The notes: generated by a model not told the origin, from the sequence alone. DNA of 64,000 nucleotides from Oerskovia paurometabola (GCF_016907365.1 NZ_JAFBBV010000001.1:1-64000), one strand, 5' to 3'; shown: positions 45,415 through 54,129, numbered from the stretch's first letter. Numbers and translations: made by a program.

Positions 45415-46626
45415 TCAGTGCGCCGCGACGGGGACGGGCGGCACAGGCGGCACGGGCGGCACGGCAGGCACCGCGCGCCGCTCCTGGAGCGTCGCGACGC
45501 CGAGCGCCACGACCGCGAGCAGCGTCAGCGCGGCGCCCGCCCACAGGGGCGAGGTGAAGCCGAGCCCGGCCGCGATGGTCAGGCCGCCGATCCACGCGCC
45601 CAGCGCGTTGCCCACGTTGAACGCAGCGATGTTGGCGCCCGACGCCATGGTCGGGGCGGCCTGGGCGTGGCCCATGATGCGCATCTGGAGGCCGGGCACG
45701 GTCGCGAACCCGAACGCCCCCATGAGGAACAGCGAGACCAGGGTCATGACCTGGCTCGTCGCGGTGAGCGCGAAGACCGCGAGGACCACGGTCAGCGCGC
45801 CGAGGATCGCGAGCAGGCTCGCGGTCAGGAAGCGGTCCGCGGCCTTGCCGCCCAGGTAGTTGCCGACGAACAGCCCCACGCCGAACAGGACCAGCAGCCA
45901 CGGCACGCTCGTGGTCGCGAACCCGCCGACCTCGGTGACCGTGAACGCGATGTAGGTGAACGCGCCGAACATGCCGCCGAACCCGAGCACGGTCACGAGG
46001 ATGGACCACCAGACCTGCGGGGTGCGGAAGGCCGCGAGCTCGGTCCGCAGGGACGGGGTGAGCGAGGTGAGGGACGCCCGGCGCGTGGCCGGCACGAGCA
46101 GCACGATCCCGACGAGCGCGACCACGCCGATGGCCGTGATGGCCCAGAACGTCGAGCGCCAGCCGTACTGCTGGCCCAGGAACGTTCCGAACGGTACGCC
46201 CAGGACGTTGGCGGTCGTGAGGCCCGCGAACATCGTCGCGATGGCGCCCGCCCGCTTGGCCGGGGCGACCATGTCCGCGGCGACGACCGCGCCGATACCG
46301 AAGAACGCGCCGTGGCACAGCGCCGCGAGGATGCGGCCGGCGAGCAGCAGCTCGTAGGTGGGGGCGAGGGCGGAGAGCAGGTTCCCGGCGATGAACAGGA
46401 TCATGAGGCTGCCGAGGACCGTCTTGCGGTCGAGGCGGATCACGGCGGCCGTGAGACCGATCGCGCCGACCGCGACCGCGAGCGCGTAGCCCGAGATGAG
46501 GTAGCCGGCGACGGCCTCGGTCACGCCGAGCTCGGTGGCGATCTCCGGCAGGAGACCCATGATGACGAACTCGGTGAGCCCGATCCCGAAGCCCCCGGCG
46601 GCGAGGGCGAGAAGACCCAGCGGCAT
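45415..46626 (-). CDS. MFS transporter, arabinose/drug efflux type
   Basis: A 403-residue major facilitator protein with 12 helices. MPLGLLALAAGGFGIGLTEFVIMGLLPEIA opens helix 1 as in the AraJ/YdhP/NepI group, and AAFNVGNALGAWIGG in helix 11 is also characteristic. It likely exports sugars, purine analogues or drugs. The ATG at 46626 has AAGGAG upstream. The C-terminal tail has a repeated VPPVP tract. It is the first gene of an operon with the aldo/keto reductase and is divergent from the MarR-type gene. Confidence 0.92.
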   Translation of the reverse strand: MPLGLLALAAGGFGIGLTEFVIMGLLPEIATELGVTEAVAGYLISGYALAVAVGAIGLTAAVIRLDRKTVLGSLMILFIAGNLLSALAPTYELLLAGRILAALCHGAFFGIGAVVAADMVAPAKRAGAIATMFAGLTTANVLGVPFGTFLGQQYGWRSTFWAITAIGVVALVGIVLLVPATRRASLTSLTPSLRTELAAFRTPQVWWSILVTVLGFGGMFGAFTYIAFTVTEVGGFATTSVPWLLVLFGVGLFVGNYLGGKAADRFLTASLLAILGALTVVLAVFALTATSQVMTLVSLFLMGAFGFATVPGLQMRIMGHAQAAPTMASGANIAAFNVGNALGAWIGGLTIAAGLGFTSPLWAGAALTLLAVVALGVATLQERRAVPAVPPVPPVPPVPVAAH

Positions 46627-46678
46627 GCGCTGCTCCTTGTCTGTGTCTGGCACCTCGCGCAACAGCGTGTGTGCAACA

Positions 46679-46751
46679 ACCGGCGCGTGCAGTAGTTGCA
46701 GGCGCCTCCTAAATAGTTGCACGCGCCGGTAGTTCACACAAGCGGTATAGT
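46679..46751. promoter_or_regulatory. MarR-type operator region
   Basis: An inverted repeat ACCGGCGCGTGCA (46679-46691) / TGCACGCGCCGGT (46718-46730) overlaps two direct repeats TAGTTGCA-n-GCGCC at 46693-46706 and 46714-46727, exactly 21 bp apart. A TATAGT -10 for the marR-type gene is at 46746-46751. The arrangement fits a repressor binding two faces of the shared promoter region. Confidence 0.6.
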
Positions 46752-46785
46752 TGAGAGCGACGTCACGACAGCACAGGAGGCACGC

Positions 46786-47268
46786 ATGGGCATCGGGGAC
46801 GACGCAGTCGAGATCCGTTCGCAGGGCTGGCGCACGCTCGCCGCGCTGCACGGTATCCTCGACGCCGCGCTCGAACGCGCGCTCCAGGCCGACCACGGCC
46901 TCTCGGTCGTCGAGTACACCGTGCTCGACGCGCTCTCGCGCCAGGACGGCTGGCACATGCGCATGCAGCAGCTCGCGCGCGCCGCGGCCCTGAGCAGCAG
47001 CGCCACGACGCGCCTCGTCAACCGCCTCGAGGACCGCGGCCTCCTCACACGCATCCTGTGCCAGGACGACCGCCGCGGCATCTACACCGAGCTCACCCCG
47101 CAGGGCGAACAGCTCCTGCGCCAGGCCCGGCCCACGCACGACGCGGCCCTCGAGCAGGCGCTGACCGAGGCCTGCCAGGTCGAGGAGCTCGCGCCCCTCG
47201 TCGCGGCGCTGCACGAGCTGCCCGCCGAGGCGTCGGCGAGCGCGGCCCCCGTGGGCGCGACGGCCTGA
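46786..47268 (+). CDS. MarR-family transcriptional regulator
   Basis: A 160-residue winged-helix regulator. The core (about 45-115) contains SVVEYTVLDALSRQDGWHMRMQQLARAAALSSSATTRLVNRLEDRGLL and the wing DDRRGIYTELTPQGEQLL. Cysteines at about 90 and 130 are not in a known sensor pattern. The ATG at 46786 has AGGAGG 5-6 nt upstream. It probably represses the divergent MFS-reductase operon and itself through the repeats at 46679-46730. Confidence 0.92.
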   Translation: MGIGDDAVEIRSQGWRTLAALHGILDAALERALQADHGLSVVEYTVLDALSRQDGWHMRMQQLARAAALSSSATTRLVNRLEDRGLLTRILCQDDRRGIYTELTPQGEQLLRQARPTHDAALEQALTEACQVEELAPLVAALHELPAEASASAAPVGATA

Positions 47269-47341
47269 GAGCCGCTGCGCTTCGGCCGCCCCCACGAGGG
47301 GGCCGGCTGACAACCCGCACCGAATCTGGGACCCTCGTCCC

Positions 47342-48529
47342 ATGGGGGACCCTGCGACGACGCCTGCACCGCACGACGGTGACCATCACGAGCCTGTCCC
47401 GGTAGCGGTCGGGGCCTCGGCCGCCGCCCCCGCCTACGGCTTCGCCGAGCCCGCCGCGCACCCCGCGACCGCCCTCCCTCCCGGCCGTGCCCCCTCCCTC
47501 CCGGACCTCACCGACCTCGACGACGCCCCGCTCTTCGGCCCGTACGCGAGCTGGTTGCGTCGCGTCGGGGCGTTCCTGCTCGACAACTCGATCCTGGCCG
47601 GGCTCATGTTCGTGGTCGTCGGCCCGGGGGTCGCGCCGAGCGCGCTCCCCGGTCTGGACAACAACGGCAGCACGGGCAGCCCGTTCGAGGGCGTGACCTG
47701 GTCCGAGAGCGCGTGGATGATCGGCGCGGTGCTCGCGATGACCTTGCTCCAGGCGTACACGGGAGCGACGCCCGGCAAGCGAGCCGTGGGGATCGTCGTC
47801 GTCGACCGGGACTCCGGCCGCCCGGTCGGCTTCCTCACCACCGTCCTGCGCTGGCTCGCGCACCTCCTCGACGCGCTGTGCTTCGTCGGATACCTGCGCC
47901 CGCTGTGGGACGAGCAGCACCGCACGTTCGCGGACGGCCTGCTGTCGACGGTCGTCGTGAGGTCGGTCGCGCCCGAGCCCCACACGTCGTTCGCGCCGTT
48001 CGTCCGACAGGACCGCAGGGGGTCGAGAGTCGTCACCGGGGCGGCGACCGTCCTGTGCGTGGCCGGGCTGCTGTACGCCTACGGCCCCACCACGACCAGC
48101 GGCGGAGGGTCGGTGTCGGTGGCCTGCACGACGTGGGAGCACGAGGACCGCCCCGACCCGGCCCGGCTCGGCGAGGCGTCGTTCAGCAGCACGACGGCGT
48201 CCGGCACGATCAGCCGCCTGGGGGTGACGCACCCCTACACGGCCGGCAGCCCAGGGTCGGAGGTCACGCTCACCTGGTACGGCGACCTCCCGGCGGGCGC
48301 GGCAGTCTCGCTCGAGGCCGTCCTCACGGGCCCGGACGGAGCCCAGCAGCTGTACGCGACCCCGCTCGACACGGGCTACACCGGCCTCGGCGCCGATCCC
48401 ACGAGCCCCGGCGTGATCGAGCTCCCCGCGGACGCCCTCGGAGACGGCGGACCCGGGTGGACCTGGGCCGCCCAGATGCGCGTCGACGGCGTCGCGACCC
48501 CGAGCTGCGGCGCCGACCTCCCGTACTGA
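47342..48529 (+). CDS. RDD-family membrane protein with extracytoplasmic tail
   Basis: A 395-residue protein. A Pro/Ala-rich N-terminal tail (1-68) precedes an RDD domain (about 70-205) with RRVGAFLLDNSILAGL (Arg and Asp of the RDD name), GATPGKRAVGIVVVD and a HRTFADGLLSTVVV end, giving three membrane helices. A fourth helix (about 225-243) leads to an outside domain of about 150 residues with one cysteine pair (about 259 and 390). The function of RDD proteins is mostly unknown; ion exchange is reported for some. The MarR-type gene lies upstream; no operon is evident. Confidence 0.82.
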   Translation: MGDPATTPAPHDGDHHEPVPVAVGASAAAPAYGFAEPAAHPATALPPGRAPSLPDLTDLDDAPLFGPYASWLRRVGAFLLDNSILAGLMFVVVGPGVAPSALPGLDNNGSTGSPFEGVTWSESAWMIGAVLAMTLLQAYTGATPGKRAVGIVVVDRDSGRPVGFLTTVLRWLAHLLDALCFVGYLRPLWDEQHRTFADGLLSTVVVRSVAPEPHTSFAPFVRQDRRGSRVVTGAATVLCVAGLLYAYGPTTTSGGGSVSVACTTWEHEDRPDPARLGEASFSSTTASGTISRLGVTHPYTAGSPGSEVTLTWYGDLPAGAAVSLEAVLTGPDGAQQLYATPLDTGYTGLGADPTSPGVIELPADALGDGGPGWTWAAQMRVDGVATPSCGADLPY

Positions 48530-48576
48530 GCCGTCCCGCCGAGCCGAATCCCCCGGGCCGACCTAGCGTGTGATCC

Positions 48577-49548
48577 ATGAGCCCCCGCAAGGTCGGTCTG
48601 GTCCTGCTGCTCGTCGCGCCCATGGTCGCGCTCATGCTCTCGCCATGGAAGCACGACGGCACGCTCGTCTACCTCGGCATGCTCCCGGCGGGCGTGGGCC
48701 TGCTCGTGGGGCGGGGCGCCGCGCTCGTCGCGGGGCCGCTCACGGCCCTGTGCATGGCGGTCGGCGTCTCGCTGAGCGACTGGCCGCTCGCAGGGGCCGT
48801 CTACATGACGGTCCTGGGCGCGTGCGTGGGCTTCTCCGCGGTCAGGGGCTGGCACGGGATCGGCAGTTTCGTGGGACCCCAGACGGCGTTCGCGCTCATC
48901 GGCGGCCCGCTCGTCGCGCTCCCCTCGGGCACCGTGAGCCCCTCGACGTCGCTCGGCGCCCTCGCGGCCATGGCCGGGTGGGTCGCGTTCGGCGGCCTGT
49001 GGACGGCGCTGATCGGTGGAGTCCTCACGCGTGGCATGCGTCTGCCCGGCCCCCACCCCGTGCCCGAGCGGACCGCGACCTACTTCGGCCTGGCGCTCGC
49101 GGTCCTGGCGGGCGTCGCGACCTACGTCGCGATGGGCTGGGTCGACTCGCCCAACGCGTGGTGGCTGCTGCTCACGCTGTTCGTGGTCGTCCAGCCGTAC
49201 TTCGCGGCGACGCTCTCACGGACCGCGGCCAGGGTCGGCGGCACGGTCGCCGGCGCGGTGCTCGCGGGGGTCGTGGCGCACCTCTTGAGCGGGTCCCCGG
49301 CCGTGCTGTCGCTCGTGGCGCTCGTCCTGACGGGGGCCGCGGGGTGGGCGTACCTCAAGCAGCCGTACTGGGTCTTCACGCTCTTCCTGACCCCGGCGGT
49401 GATCCTGCAGACGTCGGGCGGCGAGGACGTGGTGCTCGTGGCCGACCTCGAACGCGCCCTGTTCACCGTCGCCGCGGCGGTGGTCGCGGTCGCGGTGCTC
49501 GCGGTGGGTCACCGCCTCCTCGCGTCGCGCACGCGCGCCCCGGCCTGA
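48577..49548 (+). CDS. FUSC-like membrane protein
   Basis: A 323-residue protein with about ten membrane helices. The C-terminal half, TLFVVVQPYFAATLSRTAARVGGTVAGAVLAG then LKQPYWVFTLFLTPAVIL, matches the fusaric-acid-resistance-like (FUSC) core of aromatic-acid exporters; the N-terminal half has another five helices. TAGCGT lies 7 nt before the ATG and no Shine-Dalgarno is seen, so the message may be leaderless. It stands convergent to the UbiA gene; whether it exports the product of the neighbouring polyketide cassette is only a suggestion from position. Confidence 0.82.
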   Translation: MSPRKVGLVLLLVAPMVALMLSPWKHDGTLVYLGMLPAGVGLLVGRGAALVAGPLTALCMAVGVSLSDWPLAGAVYMTVLGACVGFSAVRGWHGIGSFVGPQTAFALIGGPLVALPSGTVSPSTSLGALAAMAGWVAFGGLWTALIGGVLTRGMRLPGPHPVPERTATYFGLALAVLAGVATYVAMGWVDSPNAWWLLLTLFVVVQPYFAATLSRTAARVGGTVAGAVLAGVVAHLLSGSPAVLSLVALVLTGAAGWAYLKQPYWVFTLFLTPAVILQTSGGEDVVLVADLERALFTVAAAVVAVAVLAVGHRLLASRTRAPA

Positions 49549-49577
49549 CCGGCCGCCCAGAGGCCCGACGACGCCGC

Positions 49578-50486
49578 TCACCCCGGCAGCGCGACGTCCG
49601 GTCCCGCCAGCACCAGCAGCACCGCGCACACCGCCGCGACGGCCATGCTGAGCGCGAAGGGCAGCCGGCTCGCGGTCCGCCGCACGGCCACCACGCCCGC
49701 GGACACCGCGAGGGCCACCGCGACGGCCCCACCCACCCAGGCCGCGACGCTCGGCGGCCCGGGCGGGCCCAGCACCACGACCGCGACGGCCGCGACGAGC
49801 ACGGTCGGGGCCAGCACGCTCGCCCGCGTCCGGCCGAGCCGGTGCGGCAGCCCGCGGATGCCGGTGGCGCGGTCGTCCTCGAGGTCGGGCAGGGTGTTGG
49901 CGACGTGGGCCCCGACGCCGAGCAGCGCGGTCGCGGTCATGGCCCAGGGGGCGGCGGCGCGGCCGGGGCCCGCGAGCACGACGAACAGCGGGAGCAGACC
50001 GAACGACACCGCGTAGGGCGCCCAGGACCACACGGTCGACTTGAGCCACGCGTTGTAGGACCACGCGCTCGCGACGGCCACGAGGTGCACCAGCCCTGCG
50101 ACGATCCCGGTCGCGAGCGACAGCACCACGCACAGCCCTGCGGCGACCAGCGCGGCGGCGTGCACCTGCCGGGTCGTGACGAGGCCCGCGACGACGGGCT
50201 TGTCGGTGCGCTGCACCGCGACGTCGCGCCGGGCGTCGAGCCAGTCGTTGGACCACCCGACCGAGAGCTGACCGGTGAGGACCGCGGCCGTGACGAGCGC
50301 CGTCGGGCCGGGGCCCGAGCCCACGCCTGCCGCGAAGAAGCCCGCGAGAACCGTGACCACGACCGTGGGGCCCGCATGGCTCGCGAGAGCGAGCCCCCAC
50401 GCCGTCGCCAGGGCCGTCTCCCTCGTCGTCCTCGTCACCGCACCGCCGTCTCTGCCGTCCCCGCCGTCGTGGAGGTCCTCGACCAT
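49578..50486 (-). CDS. UbiA-family prenyltransferase
   Basis: A 302-residue membrane prenyltransferase with about eight to nine helices. The first Asp-rich motif NDWLDARRD is at 80-88 and the second, DLEDDRATGIRGLPHRLG, is at about 208-225; both bind the Mg-diphosphate of the isoprenoid donor. It would attach a prenyl chain to an aromatic or similar acceptor. It is divergent from the type III PKS gene with 49 bp between starts. The start is uncertain: a GTG at residue 17 is an alternative that drops a charged tail. Confidence 0.9.
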   Translation of the reverse strand: MVEDLHDGGDGRDGGAVTRTTRETALATAWGLALASHAGPTVVVTVLAGFFAAGVGSGPGPTALVTAAVLTGQLSVGWSNDWLDARRDVAVQRTDKPVVAGLVTTRQVHAAALVAAGLCVVLSLATGIVAGLVHLVAVASAWSYNAWLKSTVWSWAPYAVSFGLLPLFVVLAGPGRAAAPWAMTATALLGVGAHVANTLPDLEDDRATGIRGLPHRLGRTRASVLAPTVLVAAVAVVVLGPPGPPSVAAWVGGAVAVALAVSAGVVAVRRTASRLPFALSMAVAAVCAVLLVLAGPDVALPG

Positions 50487-50535
50487 CCGACGCTAGCAAC
50501 GCGCGGCCTGCGCGTCGCCGTGACACGATGCGGGA

Positions 50536-51678
50536 ATGTCGCGGTTGCTCGCGGTCGGACCGGCACTGCCGGGCGTCGCACATCCCCAGAGCGAGATCAC
50601 GGACACGATCGGGCCCCTGCTGACCCCGTCGCCCGCCAAGCGCGCCGTCCTCCGGCGGCTGCACGAGGCGAGCGGGGTGCGGACCCGCCACACGGCCCTG
50701 GCCCTCGACGAGTACGCCGGGCTCACGTCGTTCGGGGTCGCGAACGACCACTTCATCCGCGTCGGCACGGACCTCGCCGAAAAGGCGTGCCGCACCGCGC
50801 TCGATGCCGCGGGGGTCGCGCCGGAGGAGGTCGACTTCCTGCTCTTCACCTCGGTGACCGGGATCGCGGCGCCCTCGATCGACGCACAGCTCGTGACGCG
50901 CCTGGGTCTGCGGACCGACGTCAAGCGGCTGCCGTCGTTCGGGCTGGGCTGCGTCGCGGGAGCCGCGGGCATCGCGCGCGTGCACGACTACCTGGCCGGG
51001 CACCCGCAGGACGTGGCCCTGCTGGTCTCGGTCGAGCTGTGCTCGTTGACGCTCCAGCACGGCGACGACTCCATGGCGAACCTCGTCTCGACGGGCCTGT
51101 TCGGCGACGGCGCGGCCGCGGTCGTGATGGTCGGCGACGCGCACCCGGCGGGCCTCGCGCCAGGGCTGCCCGACGGCGCCCCCCGCGGCGTCGAGGTCGT
51201 CGACACGCGCAGCCGCCTGTACCCCGAGACCGCCGACCATCTCGGCTGGACGATCCGCGACAGCGGGTTCGGGATCGTGCTGTCCGCGGGCCTGCCCGAG
51301 GTCATCGCGGCGCACCTCGCGGGCGACGTGAAGTCGCTGCTCGCCGAGCACGACCTCGTGACCGAGGACGTCGGGACGTGGGTCGTGCACGCGGGCGGGC
51401 CGCGCATCCTCGACGTCGTGCGCGACTCCCTGAGCCTCGACGAGGCCGACCTGCGGCTCAGCCGGGAGTCGCTCGCCGCCGTCGGGAACCTGTCCTCGTC
51501 GTCGGTGCTGCACGTGCTCGCCGCCACGCTCGCGGGACGCGGGCAGACCCCGCCCGCGCGGCGCCCCCCGACGCCGCGCGCCACGGGCCCGCAGCACGGG
51601 GTCCTCATGGCGTTCGGCCCGGGCGTGAGCGCCGAGCTCGTGCTGCTGCGCCTGCCCGCGTCGCCGCTGGAGGGTTGA
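50536..51678 (+). CDS. Type III polyketide synthase
   Basis: A 380-residue chalcone-synthase-fold enzyme. The Cys-His-Asn triad is visible at C139 (FGLGCVAGAAG), H285 (VHAGGP) and N318 (VGNLSSSS); GFGIVLS and the end MAFGPGVSAELVLL also fit. Bacterial relatives such as SrsA join a fatty starter to malonyl units to make alkylresorcinols or pyrones. Residues 346-358 form a Pro/Arg-rich insert. The gene is the first of three with overlapping stops and starts, followed by an ICMT-type methyltransferase and an FAD oxidoreductase, as in the Streptomyces srsABC order. Confidence 0.93.
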   Translation: MSRLLAVGPALPGVAHPQSEITDTIGPLLTPSPAKRAVLRRLHEASGVRTRHTALALDEYAGLTSFGVANDHFIRVGTDLAEKACRTALDAAGVAPEEVDFLLFTSVTGIAAPSIDAQLVTRLGLRTDVKRLPSFGLGCVAGAAGIARVHDYLAGHPQDVALLVSVELCSLTLQHGDDSMANLVSTGLFGDGAAAVVMVGDAHPAGLAPGLPDGAPRGVEVVDTRSRLYPETADHLGWTIRDSGFGIVLSAGLPEVIAAHLAGDVKSLLAEHDLVTEDVGTWVVHAGGPRILDVVRDSLSLDEADLRLSRESLAAVGNLSSSSVLHVLAATLAGRGQTPPARRPPTPRATGPQHGVLMAFGPGVSAELVLLRLPASPLEG

Positions 51679-52226
51679 TGCTCGTCTTCTTCTACGTCGT
51701 GGTCGGGGCGACCGCGCTCGAACGGCTCGCCGAGCTCGTGGTCTCGGCGCGCAACGCGAGGTGGTCGTTCGAGCGCGGCGGCATCGAGACCGGGCGAGGC
51801 CACTTCCCCGCGATGGTCGCCCTGCACACGGGCCTGCTCGTCGCGTGCGTCGTGGAGGTCAACGTCGCGGACCGGCCGTTCATCCCGTGGGTCGGGTGGC
51901 CCGCGTTCGTGCTCGTGGTCGCGAGCCAAGCGCTGCGCTGGTGGTGCATCAGCTCGCTCGGGCCCCGGTGGAACACGCGCGTGATCGTGGTCCCCGGGCT
52001 GCCGTGGGTCGACCGCGGTCCCTACCGCTGGATCGCGCAGCACCCCGGTCAGCGCTGGTTCCGGCACCCCAACTACGTCGCCGTGGTCGTCGAGGGGTTC
52101 GCCCTGCCGCTCGTCCACTCGTGCTGGACGACCGCGCTCGTCTTCACTGTCCTCAACGCCGTGCTGCTGCTGCGGTTCCGGCTCCCGGCCGAGGAGCGCG
52201 CGCTCGACGCGCTCCCCCGCACGTGA
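51678..52226 (+). CDS. ICMT-type membrane methyltransferase (SrsB-like)
   Basis: A 182-residue membrane protein of the isoprenylcysteine carboxyl methyltransferase family with about four to five helices. The conserved C-terminal SAM-binding part, RHPNYVAVVVEGFALPL then FRLPAEERAL, is clear. In srs-type cassettes this family O-methylates the phenolic lipid. The start overlaps the PKS stop (TGATG), indicating translational coupling. The substrate is inferred from the neighbour. Confidence 0.88.
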   Translation: MLVFFYVVVGATALERLAELVVSARNARWSFERGGIETGRGHFPAMVALHTGLLVACVVEVNVADRPFIPWVGWPAFVLVVASQALRWWCISSLGPRWNTRVIVVPGLPWVDRGPYRWIAQHPGQRWFRHPNYVAVVVEGFALPLVHSCWTTALVFTVLNAVLLLRFRLPAEERALDALPRT

Positions 52227-53392
52227 CCGACACCGACGTCCTGGTCGTGGGCGGCGGGCCGGTCGGGCTGGCCGCCGCGATCGAGGCGCGGCTCGCGGGG
52301 TACGACGTCGTCGTGGTCGAACCGCGCACAGGTCCTGTGGACAAGGCGTGCGGCGAGGGCCTCATGCCGGGCGCGCTGCGGGCGCTCCAGGCCCTCGACG
52401 TCGATCCTGACGGCCACGTGCTTCGCGGCATCAGCTACCGCGACGCGCACCGGCACGCCGACCACCTCTTCACGGCGGGGCAGGGCCGGGGCGTGCGGCG
52501 GACCACGCTGCACGCCGCGCTCGCCGAGCGCGCGGCCGCGCTCGGGGCCGCGACCGTGACCGGCCGGGTCGAGCGGATCGACCAGACCGACGCCGAGGTG
52601 TCGGCCGCGGGGATCAGCGCCCGCTGGCTGCTCGGCTGCGACGGGCTGCACTCGACCGTGCGGCACCTCGCCGGGCTCGAGATCGGGGCCGACGCGCCAG
52701 CGCACGAGTCGCTCCTGGCACGCAGCCGCCACGGCGCCGAGGGCACCGACGTCGCGGCGGACCCGGGCGTGGACGTGGCGCCGCACGCCGCACGCATCCC
52801 CACCGAGCTCGGCGGCACCGCACCGCCCGTACGCCCCGGCCCGGACCCGCGGCGCCGCTTCGGCCTGCGCCGCCACTTCCGCGTGCCCGCGTGGACGGAC
52901 CTGGTCGAGGTCCACTGGGGCGACCACGTCGAGGCGTACGTGACGCCCGTGGCGCCGGACGTCGTCGGGATCGCGATGCTGGGGCCCACCGGGACGCACT
53001 TCGACGACGCCCTCGCGGGCTTCGACGAGCTGCGCGAGCACCTGCGGGACGCCGAACCGCTGGGCCCGGTGCGCGGCGCGGGGCCCCTGCGCCAACGCTC
53101 CCGACGGCGCAGCACCGGCCGGGTGCGCCTCGTCGGGGACGCGTCGGGGTACGTGGACGCCCTGACGGGCGAAGGGCTGCGGGTCGGGCTCGCGCAGGCG
53201 AGCGCCGCCGTCGGGCACCTGGACGACGCGGACGCCTACGAGCGCGACTGGTCGCGCGTCACGCGCGACTACCGCGTGCTGACCTCCGGCCTCGTCGCGT
53301 GGGCGACCTCGCCCGCGCGCCGGGCGATCGTGCCGCTCGCGGCGCACGCCCCCTGGCTCTACGGGAGGGTCGTGGAACGGCTCGCTCGCTGA
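52223..53392 (+). CDS. FAD-dependent oxidoreductase (SrsC/GGR-like)
   Basis: A 389-residue flavoprotein. The N-terminal dinucleotide loop VLVVGGGPVGLAAAIEARLAG (about 5-25), the VDKACGEGLMPGALRAL motif shared with geranylgeranyl-reductase relatives, LLGCDGLHSTVR, and the second FAD motif RLVGDASGYVDALTGEGLRVGLAQA are present. It could hydroxylate the aromatic ring or reduce an attached isoprenoid chain. Start GTG 52223 overlaps the methyltransferase stop (GTGA). It closes the three-gene cassette; no hairpin follows directly. Confidence 0.9.
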   Translation: MTDTDVLVVGGGPVGLAAAIEARLAGYDVVVVEPRTGPVDKACGEGLMPGALRALQALDVDPDGHVLRGISYRDAHRHADHLFTAGQGRGVRRTTLHAALAERAAALGAATVTGRVERIDQTDAEVSAAGISARWLLGCDGLHSTVRHLAGLEIGADAPAHESLLARSRHGAEGTDVAADPGVDVAPHAARIPTELGGTAPPVRPGPDPRRRFGLRRHFRVPAWTDLVEVHWGDHVEAYVTPVAPDVVGIAMLGPTGTHFDDALAGFDELREHLRDAEPLGPVRGAGPLRQRSRRRSTGRVRLVGDASGYVDALTGEGLRVGLAQASAAVGHLDDADAYERDWSRVTRDYRVLTSGLVAWATSPARRAIVPLAAHAPWLYGRVVERLAR

Positions 53393-53463
53393 CCCGCTGG
53401 ACGGCGCCGTGAGAACTTCTCGGACCCGTATCCGCGGACCGTCGCCAGGGGCTACGATCAGCG

Positions 53464-53545
53464 ACGGCGACGCGAGCCCCTGCCCGCGTCGCCACCCCAG
53501 CGAGACAACGCCCCTGACCGGCCGTCGGCCGGTCAGGGGCGTTTG
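53464..53545 (+). ncRNA. 6C-like small RNA candidate
   Basis: A TACGAT -10 (53453-53458) is followed by a perfect 8-bp stem GGCGACGC/GCGTCGCC (53466-53473 and 53486-53493) with a C-rich loop, then ACCCC, then a strong terminator at 53507-53543. The C-rich loop hairpin, short length and terminal hairpin resemble the actinobacterial 6C RNA, which is linked to growth and stress control. The match is from memory of its layout. A transcription attenuator for the next gene is the alternative. Confidence 0.5.
53507..53543 (+). terminator. Terminator, 17-bp perfect stem
   Basis: Arms 53507-53523 and 53527-53543 are fully complementary around a GTC loop, with T residues after the right arm. It lies upstream, not downstream, of the nearest gene. 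Confidence 0.85.
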
Positions 53546-53583
53546 CGACGGCCGTGCTCTACCCGCAAGAACCGAGGATCGCG

Positions 53584-53739
53584 ATGCCGCACCGCCGATG
53601 GAAAGAACAGCGCCTGTGCCCGCAGTGCCAGGACGTGGTCCTGGTCGAGATGCGCTTCGTCGCACTGCCCTCCGCCCCGGGCGAGGACGTCACGATGGAG
53701 GCTGTCGGCACCGACGACGCGGGTCACGAGTTCCACTGA
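53584..53739 (+). CDS. Small CxxC-containing hypothetical protein
   Basis: A 51-residue protein with a basic N-terminus (MPHRRWKEQR), one CPQC pair (12-15), a hydrophobic strand and an acidic C-terminal half ending GHEFH. One CxxC plus the terminal H-x-x-H could bind zinc alone or in a dimer. GAGG lies 7 nt before the ATG at 53584. It directly follows the small-RNA/terminator element. I do not recognise a family. Confidence 0.55.
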   Translation: MPHRRWKEQRLCPQCQDVVLVEMRFVALPSAPGEDVTMEAVGTDDAGHEFH

Positions 53740-53757
53740 CACCGCCGCGGCGACGGG

Positions 53758-54129
53758 TCAGGAAGTGGCCCCGAGCCCACCCTCTTCTCGTTCGCCCGAC
53801 CGCAGGCCCGCGGCCGTCTCCTTGAGCTCGACGAAGATCGCGTGCGTGGGCGTCGTCCCGGTGTTCTCCCCGACGTGCACCTGGTCCGGCAGCCAGCGCG
53901 TCTCCCCCGGCCCCAGCACGACCTCCATGACCCGGTCGCCCGACGAGATGCGCCGTTCGAAGCCGCTCAGCGTGTACATCACGCTGTCGGGATGATGGTG
54001 CGGGTGCGTGCGCGTGCCCGGCTGGTCCTCGTACTCCAGCACCCGGACCCGTTCGTTCTCGAAGACCACGCGGTAGTGGTCGGGATCCGTGACCGTCGGG
54101 TCGTCCGGCTCCTGCTGTTCCTGTCCCAT
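53758..54129 (-). CDS. Single-domain cupin protein
   Basis: A 123-residue conserved-barrel protein. THPHHHPDSVMYTLSG (about 46-61) supplies the metal-binding histidines of cupin motif 1, and GPGETRWLPDQVHVGENTG the motif-2 histidine. Such proteins bind a metal and act as dioxygenases, isomerases or sensors; no specific role is visible. I chose the ATG at 54129 (MGQEQQ), with GAGG upstream. It lies downstream of the LuxR-type gene on the same strand. Confidence 0.8.
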   Translation of the reverse strand: MGQEQQEPDDPTVTDPDHYRVVFENERVRVLEYEDQPGTRTHPHHHPDSVMYTLSGFERRISSGDRVMEVVLGPGETRWLPDQVHVGENTGTTPTHAIFVELKETAAGLRSGEREEGGLGATS

